NCBI GenBank assembly: GCA_944325635.1
Contig: CALVBD010000002.1
Location: 232,714 to 296,713 of the forward strand
Source of the DNA: Candidatus Gastranaerophilales bacterium
Lineage (GTDB): Bacteria > Cyanobacteriota > Vampirovibrionia > Gastranaerophilales > Gastranaerophilaceae
Reading direction: 5' to 3'
DNA length: 64,000 nucleotides
Positions within the stretch are counted from its first letter, which is position 1, and each line of letters opens with the position of its first letter. Under the pieces are notes generated by a model. It was not told the DNA's origin. It saw only the letters and a program-made list of their open reading frames with translations, and did no database searches. The translations under genes and the position numbers were made by a program. Shown here piece by piece: positions 19,732 through 27,912 of the stretch.

Positions 19732-20418
19732 ATGAAAAAAGTTACGATTTTAATTCCTGTTTATAATGAGGCTGCAACGCTTTTGCAGCTTTTAGAAAAA
19801 GTGGAAAAAGCTGATTTTTGCGGATTAGAAAAAGAAATCATACTGATTGACGATTATTCAACTGACGGGACAAGGGATTTATATAGTAATGTTCCTTATA
19901 AGGTTTTGTATCACGATTATAATCAGGGAAAAGGAGCTGCTTTGCGCACAGGATTTGAAAATGCAACAGGAGATATAATTGTGATACAGGATGCGGATCT
20001 GGAATACGACCCTGTTGATTATTCTCCCTTGATAAAGCTTATTATAGACGGTCATGCAGATGTTTGTTACGGGTCCAGACTCTCTGGCGGGAAACCTTCA
20101 AGATCTTTTATGTTTACCCACTTACTTGGAAATAAGTTCCTTTCGCTCTTGACGAATATTCTTTACGGTTCGACATTGACTGATATGGAAACGTGTTATA
20201 AAGCTTTTAAGGCTGATTTTATTAAAGGGATAAAAATAAAGTCAGACAGATTTGATTTTGAACCTGAGATTACTGCAAAGGTTCTTAAACGTGGGGCAAG
20301 ATTATACGAGCTTCCTATCTCATATTACGGGCGTGAATTTTCTGAAGGAAAGAAAATTACCTGGAAAGATGGTGTTCATGCACTTATTGCGTTAATTAAG
20401 TATCGTTTCGTTGATTAA
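19732..20418 (+). CDS. Family 2 glycosyltransferase (polyprenyl-phosphate type)
   Basis: The 228-residue cytosolic GT-A enzyme resembles dolichyl/polyprenyl-phosphate mannosyl- or glucosyl-transferases. It starts VTILIPVYNEAATLLQLLEKV, has DDYSTDGT, the metal-binding QDADLEYDP and the acceptor-region MTHLLGNKFLSLLTN and DMETCYKAFK. It lacks the C-terminal membrane helices of DPMS-like GtrB proteins, so it is soluble or peripheral. It probably supplies a lipid-linked sugar for cell-surface glycans. It is divergent from the HD-GYP operon. Confidence 0.88.
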   Translation: MKKVTILIPVYNEAATLLQLLEKVEKADFCGLEKEIILIDDYSTDGTRDLYSNVPYKVLYHDYNQGKGAALRTGFENATGDIIVIQDADLEYDPVDYSPLIKLIIDGHADVCYGSRLSGGKPSRSFMFTHLLGNKFLSLLTNILYGSTLTDMETCYKAFKADFIKGIKIKSDRFDFEPEITAKVLKRGARLYELPISYYGREFSEGKKITWKDGVHALIALIKYRFVD

Positions 20419-20489
20419 TTATAACTTTGTCTAGGTGCAGGGTTAATATTTGCTCTTGGTTTGTGATACAGGCTGCCGGTATTTTTTAA

Positions 20490-20518
20490 TTGACACTTCT
20501 ATTAAGATATGTTAAGAT
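20490..20518 (+). promoter_or_regulatory. Promoter of the zinc-ribbon gene pair
   Basis: A consensus TTGACA (20490-20495), 17-bp spacer and TAAGAT (20513-20518), about 28 bases before the ATG at 20547. Confidence 0.7.
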
Positions 20519-20546
20519 TGCTGTATTAATAACCGGAGGATTAATT

Positions 20547-20909
20547 ATGGCTGATTCGCACAAAACATTGATATGTCCTGCTTGCGGGAATGAAATGCAG
20601 AAAATATTTATTAAATCAAAAGGTTTAAACATAGACATTTGTACTCAAGGGTGCGGCGGAATTTTTTTTGATAACCGTGAGTTTAAGATTTTCAGTGATA
20701 ATGCTGCGGATTTTGATGAAATTATTCAGGCCTCTGAAAATAATGATTTTGCCCAGGTTGATGAATCTTTAGAAAGAATTTGCCCGGCATGTGGTGCTAA
20801 GATGGTTAAAAATTATGCAAACCGTGAGCAGAATATTCAGGTTGATGAATGTTATACTTGCGGCGGTAAATTTTTAGATCACGGCGAATTGACACGGCTC
20901 AGAGGTTAA
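20547..20909 (+). CDS. Double zinc-ribbon (zf-TFIIB type) protein
   Basis: A small soluble protein (120 residues) with two zinc ribbons of the zf-TFIIB family: CPACGNEMQK with CTQGCGGIFFDN, and CPACGAKMVK with CYTCGGKFLDHGEL. The family is widespread and its function is not known. I chose the ATG at 20547 because a GGAGGA site lies just before it and a consensus promoter covers the region where the longer reading would start. The next gene, 5 bases on, is a paralogue with the same layout. Confidence 0.85.
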   Translation: MADSHKTLICPACGNEMQKIFIKSKGLNIDICTQGCGGIFFDNREFKIFSDNAADFDEIIQASENNDFAQVDESLERICPACGAKMVKNYANREQNIQVDECYTCGGKFLDHGELTRLRG

Positions 20910-20914
20910 TATTT

Positions 20915-21490
20915 ATGGCTGATACCTATAAAACAATTACTTGTCCGGCTTGTAATGCCGTGATGAAAAAAATCTTTATTCCATCTGCCGGTATAAACGT
21001 TGATATTTGTGCTGACGGATGCGGCGGAATTTTTTTTGATAATCAGGAATTGCAAAGGTTTAATAAAGCTTCTGATGATATTTCAGAGATTAAAGAAATT
21101 TTGGAGGGTAAAAGTTTTACTCCTGTTGATGTGAGTGAAACGAGAATTTGTCCAGCGTGCGGCAAATCCATGGTAAAAACAAGAATAAAAGGTTTGAAAG
21201 TTCAAATAGATACCTGTTATACCTGCGGCGGTATATTTCTTGACCACGGCGAATTGGATTTAATACGTCAGGGCGTACGGAAAACTACTGTTAACGATTT
21301 AAAAATTCAAAACGGTATGATTGATGAAAATACAATCAGAACTTTTTATAAAGAGTTTCAACAGGAAGAATTTGTAAACAACCATAGAAATGAAATGGTA
21401 GGTAATGTTTTATTCGGCTGTGATTCAGTGCACAGGTTCGGGCAAAGACGCTACGGGCTGCTTGATTTTATATTCTCGCTTTTATTTTAG
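20915..21490 (+). CDS. Double zinc-ribbon (zf-TFIIB type) protein, longer paralogue
   Basis: A 191-residue paralogue of the preceding protein. It has two zf-TFIIB ribbons (CPACNAVMKK with CADGCGGIFFDN at about 9-45, and CPACGKSMVK with CYTCGGIFLDHGELDLIRQG at about 78-115), then an added 75-residue tail ending in a hydrophobic stretch LLDFIFSLLF that could touch the membrane. It arose by tandem gene duplication and is co-transcribed with the gene before it and perhaps with pheA 12 bases downstream. Confidence 0.85.
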   Translation: MADTYKTITCPACNAVMKKIFIPSAGINVDICADGCGGIFFDNQELQRFNKASDDISEIKEILEGKSFTPVDVSETRICPACGKSMVKTRIKGLKVQIDTCYTCGGIFLDHGELDLIRQGVRKTTVNDLKIQNGMIDENTIRTFYKEFQQEEFVNNHRNEMVGNVLFGCDSVHRFGQRRYGLLDFIFSLLF

Positions 21491-21502
21491 GAAAGGATAA
21501 AT

Positions 21503-22360
21503 ATGAATTTTGACACAGTTAAAGAGATTGCATATCTAGGACCAAATGCCTCTTTTTCAGAGATGGCAAAGGACTTATTCTGTGCCAAATATGATATAAA
21601 GGCTTATCCTGAACCAATGCAGACAATAAGACAGGTGATTGAATACGTTGAAGACACGCCTGATACTCTTGGAGTTCTTCCTGTTGAAAATTCAATAGAA
21701 GGTACTGTAAGAGAAACTCTGGATACCCTTATGCATTCGAAAAACCAGAATATAAAAATTCTTTCTCAGATAATAATGCCAATCAGGCACTGTCTGCTTG
21801 CAAGAACAACTGAATTTTACAGTATAACTGGCGGGATTATTTCCCATCCTCAGGCCTTAGCCCAGTGCCAGAACTTTATCCACGACGAAATGCCAAGAAA
21901 TATTAATATAATAGAAGCAACATCTACTGCAGAAGCTGCAAGAAGTCTTGTTAATTATAATCTTACCTATGCGGCTATAGGAAGCGAGAAAACAGCAGAG
22001 GTTTATAATCTGAATATTTTGAAAGAAAACATTAATGATGATAAATCAAATCAAACAAGGTTTGTTCTGATAGGTGATTTTGAAACCGAAAAAACCGGCA
22101 GAGACAGAACTTCAATTGCTTTTGCTACTGATAACAGACCGGGTGCGTTAATGGAGATTTTAAACATTTTTTATGAAAATAACATAAATCTTTCCTACAT
22201 TTCATCCCGTCCTTCAAAACAGGAATTCGGGGATTATATATTTATAGTAAATTTTGACGGGCATATCAGGTCTAAAAAAATTCTCAATACTTTGACATGT
22301 GTTAAAGAAAAAACAACATTTATGAAATTTTTAGGCTCATATGAAAAAAATGTTTCTTGA
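21503..22360 (+). CDS. pheA: Prephenate dehydratase
   Basis: Converts prephenate to phenylpyruvate in phenylalanine synthesis. The 285 residues hold the dehydratase domain (about 8-185: YLGPNASFSEMA, GVLPVENSIEGTVRETLD, SHPQALAQC, and the TRFVLIG active-site motif with Thr/Arg/Phe) and a C-terminal ACT domain (about 200-280: RPGALMEILNIFYENNINLSYISSRPSK), where phenylalanine normally binds for feedback inhibition. It has no chorismate mutase domain, so that activity must come from another gene. It follows the zinc-ribbon genes by 12 bases, with a GGAAAGGA site. Confidence 0.94.
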   Translation: MNFDTVKEIAYLGPNASFSEMAKDLFCAKYDIKAYPEPMQTIRQVIEYVEDTPDTLGVLPVENSIEGTVRETLDTLMHSKNQNIKILSQIIMPIRHCLLARTTEFYSITGGIISHPQALAQCQNFIHDEMPRNINIIEATSTAEAARSLVNYNLTYAAIGSEKTAEVYNLNILKENINDDKSNQTRFVLIGDFETEKTGRDRTSIAFATDNRPGALMEILNIFYENNINLSYISSRPSKQEFGDYIFIVNFDGHIRSKKILNTLTCVKEKTTFMKFLGSYEKNVS

Positions 22361-22386
22361 CGGATTTCTGAATCATACGCTATAAT
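22357..22386 (+). promoter_or_regulatory. Promoter of the phage-tail-like cassette
   Basis: TTGACG (22357-22362), 18-bp spacer, perfect TATAAT (22381-22386). The -35 box overlaps the pheA stop codon. The next ATG is at 22437 with a GGGAAGGA site. Confidence 0.7.
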
Positions 22387-22436
22387 ATAAATATACGCCT
22401 TATTTATTTCTGTTCCTGAATATGGGAAGGAAATAT

Positions 22437-23378
22437 ATGTCAAATAATTCTCTAATACCCTATTCGTTTACACCCGGTGCTAAAGCAAAAGCACAGGAGG
22501 TAAATGCAAACTTTATAGCACTTGCTGAAAAAATAGAAGAAAACAGAGAATATACAACAACTCAAATAGCTGAGACAATTGAACAAATTGAAGAAGCTAC
22601 AGCCGAATCAGAAGAAAAGAAGGCTGACAAAAATCTCGGGAATACAAACCTTATTACAAACTGTATTCTTGAATGCCCGAACGGAGTTGTTACTGTTTCT
22701 GAAAATGTTATTACCGTAAAAGCAGGATTAAAACTTTTACTCCCTGATGGGTTTAATGAAGACGGGACTGTTAAAAATGTTGCTTATGAAGTTGAAGAAG
22801 ATACCCCAGTAACAACAGTTTCAAATTCGGAAGTAAATTGTATTTATGTTACGCCTGATGGCTGCTTTTATGCAACGGCATATTATGTTTGTGAATGTGA
22901 GCCGATGACAAAACAGGGGGTGTGGTATAAACTTTCCGAGAACAAAATTTATCTCTACAAAACGGACACAAAGACATGGGATGTTATTCAGGCTGGTGTT
23001 GTTGCAACTTATAAAAACTCTTCCGATACGGTTTCTTTAGTTGAAGTTGCAAAGCCTCTGCATTTATTAACCGCAAATGACAGAATGTCAATTGTTAACT
23101 GGGGTATGCCGGATTATTCATCAGTTGTTAGTATAAATCCGAGCCAATCTTATACCGCAAAGCAGGCCGGATATTTGTTTATATCTGCAATGACAAAGTC
23201 AAATAATTGGCAGTGCGTTATAGTAAATAATCACTGGCTTTATCTCGGTTGGTCAAACACAAATACGGTTATAACTCAATCAACAATGATACCGTTGAAG
23301 CCAGGAGATACGTATTCTTTTTATGGGGTTTTTGATACCCCTAGAGTTGAATTTATACCTATGGAAGGAGATATGTAA
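22437..23378 (+). CDS. Phage tail-fibre-like / receptor-binding-type protein
   Basis: A 313-residue protein I cannot name with certainty. The N-terminus reads NSLIPYSFTPGAKAKAQEVNANF, a short helical lead often seen at the start of phage tail or appendage proteins; then a coiled-coil (about 30-70) and a beta-rich C-terminal region (about 75-313). The start at 22437 is preferred over an upstream in-frame ATG because of the GGGAAGGA site. It has its own promoter and overlaps the next gene by one base (TAATG). No other capsid, tail or integrase genes are near, so it is either a remnant or a domesticated cassette. Confidence 0.55.
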   Translation: MSNNSLIPYSFTPGAKAKAQEVNANFIALAEKIEENREYTTTQIAETIEQIEEATAESEEKKADKNLGNTNLITNCILECPNGVVTVSENVITVKAGLKLLLPDGFNEDGTVKNVAYEVEEDTPVTTVSNSEVNCIYVTPDGCFYATAYYVCECEPMTKQGVWYKLSENKIYLYKTDTKTWDVIQAGVVATYKNSSDTVSLVEVAKPLHLLTANDRMSIVNWGMPDYSSVVSINPSQSYTAKQAGYLFISAMTKSNNWQCVIVNNHWLYLGWSNTNTVITQSTMIPLKPGDTYSFYGVFDTPRVEFIPMEGDM

Positions 23379-23746
23379 TGTTTTATGTAATCAAAAGTAA
23401 TCAAATGTATGAATATGCCGATAAAATTTCAAGAGCCATGAATTATCCGGAAGAAGCAAAAGAGCTTCCTGGTGTTACAATGTCTGAATATCAAATGAAT
23501 CAAGACAAATACAAAATTGAAAACGGTGTCCTTGTTGATATTTCGCAAACCGAAGAATATATTGCGAAAGCTGCAGCCGAAGAAAAAGCTGCAGAACAAC
23601 AGAGACTTCAGGCAAAACTTGATGCACTTGATATAAAATGTATACGTGCCATGAGGGAAGGCGGGACTGATACTGACGGGGTTCCGTTTCTTGATAAATA
23701 TCAGGCTCAAATTAATGAGCTGCGAGCACAATATAATTCTTTATAA
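23378..23746 (+). CDS. Small protein paired with the tail-fibre-like gene
   Basis: The 122-residue product is mostly helical, with an Ala/Glu/Lys-rich coiled-coil (about 62-85) and a C-terminal segment LDALDIKCIRAMREGGTDTDG followed by FLDKYQAQINELRAQYNSL, a type of ending seen in small phage tail-associated proteins. Its start overlaps the stop of the preceding gene (TAATG), so the two are translated together. A terminator follows directly. Function not known. Confidence 0.6.
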   Translation: MFYVIKSNQMYEYADKISRAMNYPEEAKELPGVTMSEYQMNQDKYKIENGVLVDISQTEEYIAKAAAEEKAAEQQRLQAKLDALDIKCIRAMREGGTDTDGVPFLDKYQAQINELRAQYNSL

Positions 23747-23750
23747 AATA

Positions 23751-23780
23751 AAAAAGGGCTTTTTTAAAAGCCCTTTTTTA
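23751..23780. terminator. Bidirectional terminator
   Basis: A 13-bp stem (23751-23763 with 23766-23778) with A and T runs on each side, between convergent genes. Confidence 0.85.
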
Positions 23781-24314
23781 TGCAAGATATTCAATCATCA
23801 TATTTTGTAATTCTTTATTAATTTTTGCCGCTCCTTTTTTGATTTTTTGAGGCTGGTGAAATCTTTCCAAGCAATAAGGAAATTCTTCATCCAGCTCTTC
23901 GGAGAGGTTTCTGTCTAATAAAAGAGCTCTGTTGGCCTGAAATTTAAGATAATCCAAATCGTTTACAAAACTTTCTTCCGGTATTTTTGTAATTTTTTTA
24001 GTTAATTTTCCTATAAATGTAAAAATTGGTAAGTTTTCGTCTGTTTCTTGTAGTAATTTTCCGTTTAAGAGGAACGCCGGTGCATCATCTCTGTTTATTG
24101 AAAAGTAGTTTATATTTACAAAATCCTTATTTATTTTATTGAAAAACTTTCCGCCTGTATTTTTTATGATGTTTTTGAATTCACTTAAATCTTTTCCTAA
24201 TTCATCATCTGTCAATTGTACGTTTAATATACGTTCTTTCATAGGGATAGAACCATTTTTAGTAGTATTTACTATATAACTTGCATTTCTGAAACCTGTG
24301 AATTGTATATCCAT
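23778..24314 (-). CDS. Hypothetical protein, 178 aa
   Basis: Not recognised. The soluble 178-residue product has a mixed alpha/beta look: an N-terminal beta-rich part (MDIQFTGFRNASYIVNTT), a middle FSINRDDAPAFLLNGKLL, and a charged helical C-terminus (FHQPQKIKKGAAKINKELQNM). An AAAGGAG site precedes the ATG, which supports it as a real gene. Its opening style resembles the small protein at 43936 (short beta start, then a charged body), but I see no clear homology. It is divergent from tyrS. Confidence 0.7.
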   Translation of the reverse strand: MDIQFTGFRNASYIVNTTKNGSIPMKERILNVQLTDDELGKDLSEFKNIIKNTGGKFFNKINKDFVNINYFSINRDDAPAFLLNGKLLQETDENLPIFTFIGKLTKKITKIPEESFVNDLDYLKFQANRALLLDRNLSEELDEEFPYCLERFHQPQKIKKGAAKINKELQNMMIEYLA

Positions 24315-24370
24315 TTATACTCCTTTGTATTTCCATGTATTAAACCATAAATAAAAATGTTTTTGTTACT

Positions 24371-24399
24371 TTGTAAAGAAATTTTGTTTCTGGTACAAT
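24371..24399 (+). promoter_or_regulatory. tyrS promoter
   Basis: TTGTAA (24371-24376), 17-bp spacer, TACAAT (24394-24399), with an AAAAGGAGAG site before the ATG at 24425. No T-box leader is present in the short 5' region. Confidence 0.6.
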
Positions 24400-24424
24400 T
24401 ATTGTTACTAAAAAGGAGAGAAAA

Positions 24425-25648
24425 ATGGTTGAAATAAGACAGGAATTTTTAGAACAGGCAAAGCATTTGACACGAAATGCGGAAGTATTACCGGGCGGAA
24501 TTGAAGAGCTTGCAATAAAATTGCAGCATTCACACGATACCAATACTCCGTTGAGAGTAAAACTAGGAATGGATCCGACAAGACCGGATTTACACCTCGG
24601 GCATACCGTTGTAATGAGAAAACTCAGAGAATTTCAAAATCTGGGGCATAAAATCGTTTTAATCGTAGGCGGTGCTACTGCAATGGTCGGCGACCCTTCC
24701 GGTAAATCCGAAACAAGACCGGCTTTAACAAAAGAGCAGGTGGCAGAAAATGCAAAGTCTTATTTTGAACAAATGTCTAAGGTTCTTGATGTTTCAAAAG
24801 CGGAAGTTACAAATAATGCTGATTGGCTGCATAAAATGAGTTTTATTGATTTGCTAAAACTCGCATCGCAGGTTACGGTTGCGCAGATGATGACGCGTGA
24901 CGATTTCGCAAAAAGATACGCTGAAGGCAAACCTATTGCAATCCATGAATTTTTCTATCCTTTAATGCAGGCTTATGATTCAGTAGAAATTGACTCGGAT
25001 ATAGAACTCGGCGGAACGGACCAGAGATTTAATACGCTTCTGGGAAGAGATATTCAGGCTGCTTACGGCAAAAAGTATCCTCAGCTTGTAATGCTGCTTC
25101 CGTTACTTGAAGGTACAGACGGTGTAGTTAAGATGTCAAAAACTTATCCTGAACATTGTATCTCTTTGACCGATTCCGAATTTGATATGTTCGGCAAGTT
25201 GATGAGTATTCCTGATAATATGATTTCAAGATACTTTAGCCTCCTGACTGACGCTACAAAAGAAGAACTTGAAACGATTGATAAACAGTTGGCAGAAGGT
25301 TCTGTAAACCCTCGCGACATAAAGATGAAATTAGCATACACTATCACTGCTGAATACCATGGCGAAGAAGGCGCAAAAAGAGGTCAGGATGCGTTTATAA
25401 ATATCGTATCTAATAAAGGAATTCCTGATGATATAGAAGAAGTTTCCGGCATGAACGGCAAAGGTATTCTTGATGTGCTTGTTGAACTTAAATTTGTTCA
25501 GAGTAAAGGCGAAGCCAAACGTCTTATTCAAGGCGGCGGAGTAAAACTCAACGGTGAAAAGATTGCCGATATGGGCTATATCCTTAACCTTACTGAAGAT
25601 GTAGTATTACAGGCAGGGAAAAGAAAATTTGTTAAGTTGAAGTTTTAA
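24425..25648 (+). CDS. tyrS: Tyrosyl-tRNA synthetase
   Basis: Class I synthetase charging tRNA-Tyr. The 407 residues include the HIGH-type motif DLHLGHTVV (about 58-66), the tyrosine pocket region EFFYPLMQAYDSVEIDSDIELGGTDQRFN, the KMSKS-type motif VVKMSKT (about 238-244) and a C-terminal S4 RNA-binding domain (about 345-405: AKRLIQGGGVKLNGEKI). The long insertion pattern matches the TyrZ-like subgroup rather than the E. coli TyrS type. It has its own promoter. Confidence 0.95.
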   Translation: MVEIRQEFLEQAKHLTRNAEVLPGGIEELAIKLQHSHDTNTPLRVKLGMDPTRPDLHLGHTVVMRKLREFQNLGHKIVLIVGGATAMVGDPSGKSETRPALTKEQVAENAKSYFEQMSKVLDVSKAEVTNNADWLHKMSFIDLLKLASQVTVAQMMTRDDFAKRYAEGKPIAIHEFFYPLMQAYDSVEIDSDIELGGTDQRFNTLLGRDIQAAYGKKYPQLVMLLPLLEGTDGVVKMSKTYPEHCISLTDSEFDMFGKLMSIPDNMISRYFSLLTDATKEELETIDKQLAEGSVNPRDIKMKLAYTITAEYHGEEGAKRGQDAFINIVSNKGIPDDIEEVSGMNGKGILDVLVELKFVQSKGEAKRLIQGGGVKLNGEKIADMGYILNLTEDVVLQAGKRKFVKLKF

Positions 25649-25985
25649 AATAAGACTATAAGACGACAAGACGTTAGGACGCTAAGTACAATAAAATTAT
25701 TTGCTATCGCCTTGCGTGAGAAGGCAGGTGCGAGGGGACAGCAAGACTCCATAAGATGTCAGAATGATAAGCTCAATAGAATTATCCTCCCTCGCCCAAC
25801 GGGAGAGGGTAGGAGTGAGGGGACGAAAAGAAATTCATAAAATGTCAGAAGGAAAAGTCCAATAAAATTGTTCACCCTTGACCTACGTGAGAGGACAGAG
25901 GAGAGGGGGCGGCAAGATCTAAATATATATCCCCTCGCCCAACGGGAGAGGGGTAGGGGTGAGGGGGCGAAAAGAAAGGCCTAAA
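25649..25985. repeat. Degenerate octamer run plus a tandem array of about 85-bp REP-containing units
   Basis: This 338-bp gap between tyrS and cysE has no gene. Positions 25649-25688 are a run of diverged 8-bp words (pattern like NNNAAGAC). Then follow units starting at 25690, 25775, 25861 and 25921; the first two are 85-86 bp long, the third is shortened. Each has an AT-rich lead (AATAAAATTATT-like), a palindromic core such as CTCGCCCAACGGGAGAGG, and a G-rich tail GTGAGGGGACRRNAAGA-like. The last unit runs to the cysE ribosome binding region. No clear promoter is seen for cysE, which may be read through from tyrS. Confidence 0.8.
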
Positions 25986-25986
25986 A

Positions 25987-26646
25987 ATGTTTAAGATACT
26001 CAAACGCGGAATAACAAAAGTAAAAGAAGATATTCAGGTAATCTACGACAAAGACCCTGCAGCGGAAAATCTGTTGGAGGTAATTCTCTGTTATCCCGGA
26101 CTTCATGCCCTGATTGCCTATAGATTTGCCCACAGGCTGTATAAATGGCATATTCCTTTAATTCCGCGTGTAATTTCTTATATAACAAGGATTATAACCG
26201 GTATAGAAATCCATCCTGCGGCAAAGATAGGCAGACGATTTTTTATAGACCATGGTGAAGGTGTTGTAATCGGAGCAACCACAGTAATCGGCGACGATGT
26301 GCTTATTTACCAGCAGGTGACCCTCGGCGGAACAGGTAAAGAGCACGGCAAACGCCACCCGACCCTTGGGCATGGTGTAATCGTCGGTGCGGGAGCAAAA
26401 GTTCTCGGGAATATCACACTCGGGGATTATGTCAGAGTCGGGGCCGGTTCCGTTGTTGTGGAAGATGTTCCTGAATATTCAACTGTTGTCGGTGTGCCGG
26501 GACGTGTTGTTCATAGAAAAATCCGCGACAAAAACGGCGTTCTTATGCATAACAGAATTCCTGATCCTGTTAAATGTGAACTTAATAGACTTAAATATGA
26601 GGTTCAGGATTTGAAAGAAGAAATGGATAAAATAAAGCAGGGTTAA
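25987..26646 (+). CDS. cysE: Serine O-acetyltransferase
   Basis: Makes O-acetylserine for cysteine synthase. The 219-residue protein has the short N-terminal helical domain (about 1-75) and a left-handed beta helix of hexapeptide repeats (about 75-180): HPAAKIGRRFFIDHGEGVVIGATTVIGDD and VTLGGTGKEHGKRHPTLGHGV, the latter containing the catalytic His region. The short N-terminus is the EpsC/short CysE type. It is unlinked to cysK (4094). Its upstream region is a REP array and its stop codon lies inside a long inverted repeat, so expression could be affected on both sides. Confidence 0.94.
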   Translation: MFKILKRGITKVKEDIQVIYDKDPAAENLLEVILCYPGLHALIAYRFAHRLYKWHIPLIPRVISYITRIITGIEIHPAAKIGRRFFIDHGEGVVIGATTVIGDDVLIYQQVTLGGTGKEHGKRHPTLGHGVIVGAGAKVLGNITLGDYVRVGAGSVVVEDVPEYSTVVGVPGRVVHRKIRDKNGVLMHNRIPDPVKCELNRLKYEVQDLKEEMDKIKQG

Positions 26647-26825
26647 AATCGGGATTTATATGGCAGTTTACACCAGCTGCACAAAAGTGTCATGCTGAAT
26701 TTATTTCAGCATCTCTAAGCTGTTAGACCCTGAAACAAGTTCAGAGCCTGCCCTGAATTTATTTCAGGGGTGACATTTCTGCATTTTTTAGTGTAAACTG
26801 CAATATAAGTCCCTTAAAACCCTGC
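26637..26825. repeat. Long imperfect inverted repeat spanning the cysE stop codon
   Basis: The arms 26637-26673 and 26791-26825 are inverted copies with few mismatches; the inner 11 bases (GCAGTTTACAC, 26663-26673, and its complement 26791-26801) are perfect. Between them lie further palindromes: GCTGAATTTATTTCAGC and CCCTGAATTTATTTCAGGG. The cysE stop codon is in the left arm. The 300-bp gap to the next gene is otherwise featureless. It could be a MITE-type insertion or a 3'-end RNA structure. Confidence 0.75.
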
Positions 26826-26946
26826 TTTAATATTTTTATGATAAAATAAATTTGTCATAATTTCAGATTATGTCGTAAAAGTGCTATCGCGGGTTGCGAC
26901 CAGTATCGCAAAGTCTATAAGTGAAAATTTAAGAGAGGGATATATT

Positions 26947-27912
26947 ATGAAAGCTGTTGTATTTGATAAAGAACTTAAACTCGTAACCGATTACGAAAAA
27001 CCTGTTCCGAAAAAGGGTGAGGCACTTGTGAGGGTCACTCTTGCCGGTATTTGTAATACTGATTACGAAATCACAAAAGGTTATATGGGTTATAAAGGAA
27101 TTTTAGGGCATGAAGCTGTCGGAGTTGTTGAAGAGATTAATGATCCTGATCAGTCTTTGCTCGGAAAACGTGTTGTATCGGAAATAAGTTATGGCTGCAA
27201 AGATCCTGAATGCCCATGGTGTGCGGAAAAACTTTACCGTCACTGTCCGAACCGTCACACTTTAGGTATCTGGCAAAAGGATGGTGTTTTTGCCGAATAT
27301 TTCACAATGCCTCTGGAAGTGCTCTTTCCAGTCCCTGATAATGTTACTGATGAGCAGGTTGTTTTTGTAGAACCGCTTGCGGCAGCATGCGAGATTACTG
27401 AACAGCTTCATATAAAACCGTTTGAAAAAGTTGTTGTCCTTGGTGACGGTAAGTTAGGGCTTATTACAGCTTTAACCCTTAACGCGCAGAATTTCGACGT
27501 AACCCTGGTCGGTAAACACCAAAATAAACTTGATATTGCAAGGGCTCAAGGGGTTAAAACCTCTTTATTGCACGATTTTCCGATTGAGAAAAAGTATGAT
27601 GTTGTTGTGGAAGCTACCGGTTCGGTATCAGGTTTTGAAACCTCTCTCGCACTCACAAGACCGCGCGGTGTGCTTGTTTTGAAAAGTACCGTTGCGACAG
27701 GGAAAGAACTTAATCTTGCACCGATTGTAATTGATGAAATTACGGTATTGGGTTCGCGCTGCGGACAGTTTGGCGCGGCGTTGAGGCTTCTTGAAAACAA
27801 CAGAATTGACTTTTCTCCTTTGATATCAAAAGTTTATTCTATTGATGATGCTATTGAAGCTTTTGAAAAAAACAAAGAGAAAGATGTGTTGAAGGTGTTG
27901 TTGAAGTTTTAG
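26947..27912 (+). CDS. Zinc-dependent medium-chain alcohol dehydrogenase-like protein
   Basis: A 321-residue MDR-family oxidoreductase. The N-terminal GroES-like domain (about 1-125) has the catalytic zinc site (Cys in GICNTDYE, HE in GILGHEAVG) and a structural zinc lobe (CKDPECPWCAEKLYRHCPNR, four Cys). The Rossmann domain (about 130-280) has VVVLGDGKLGLITAL and a shortened fold. The protein is shorter than the usual 340-350. The ATG at 26947 is preferred because it has an AGAGAGG site and begins with the family's MKAVV; the longer reading would start with a non-conserved stretch. Substrate unknown; polyol or aldehyde dehydrogenases are the nearest types. Confidence 0.85.
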   Translation: MKAVVFDKELKLVTDYEKPVPKKGEALVRVTLAGICNTDYEITKGYMGYKGILGHEAVGVVEEINDPDQSLLGKRVVSEISYGCKDPECPWCAEKLYRHCPNRHTLGIWQKDGVFAEYFTMPLEVLFPVPDNVTDEQVVFVEPLAAACEITEQLHIKPFEKVVVLGDGKLGLITALTLNAQNFDVTLVGKHQNKLDIARAQGVKTSLLHDFPIEKKYDVVVEATGSVSGFETSLALTRPRGVLVLKSTVATGKELNLAPIVIDEITVLGSRCGQFGAALRLLENNRIDFSPLISKVYSIDDAIEAFEKNKEKDVLKVLLKF

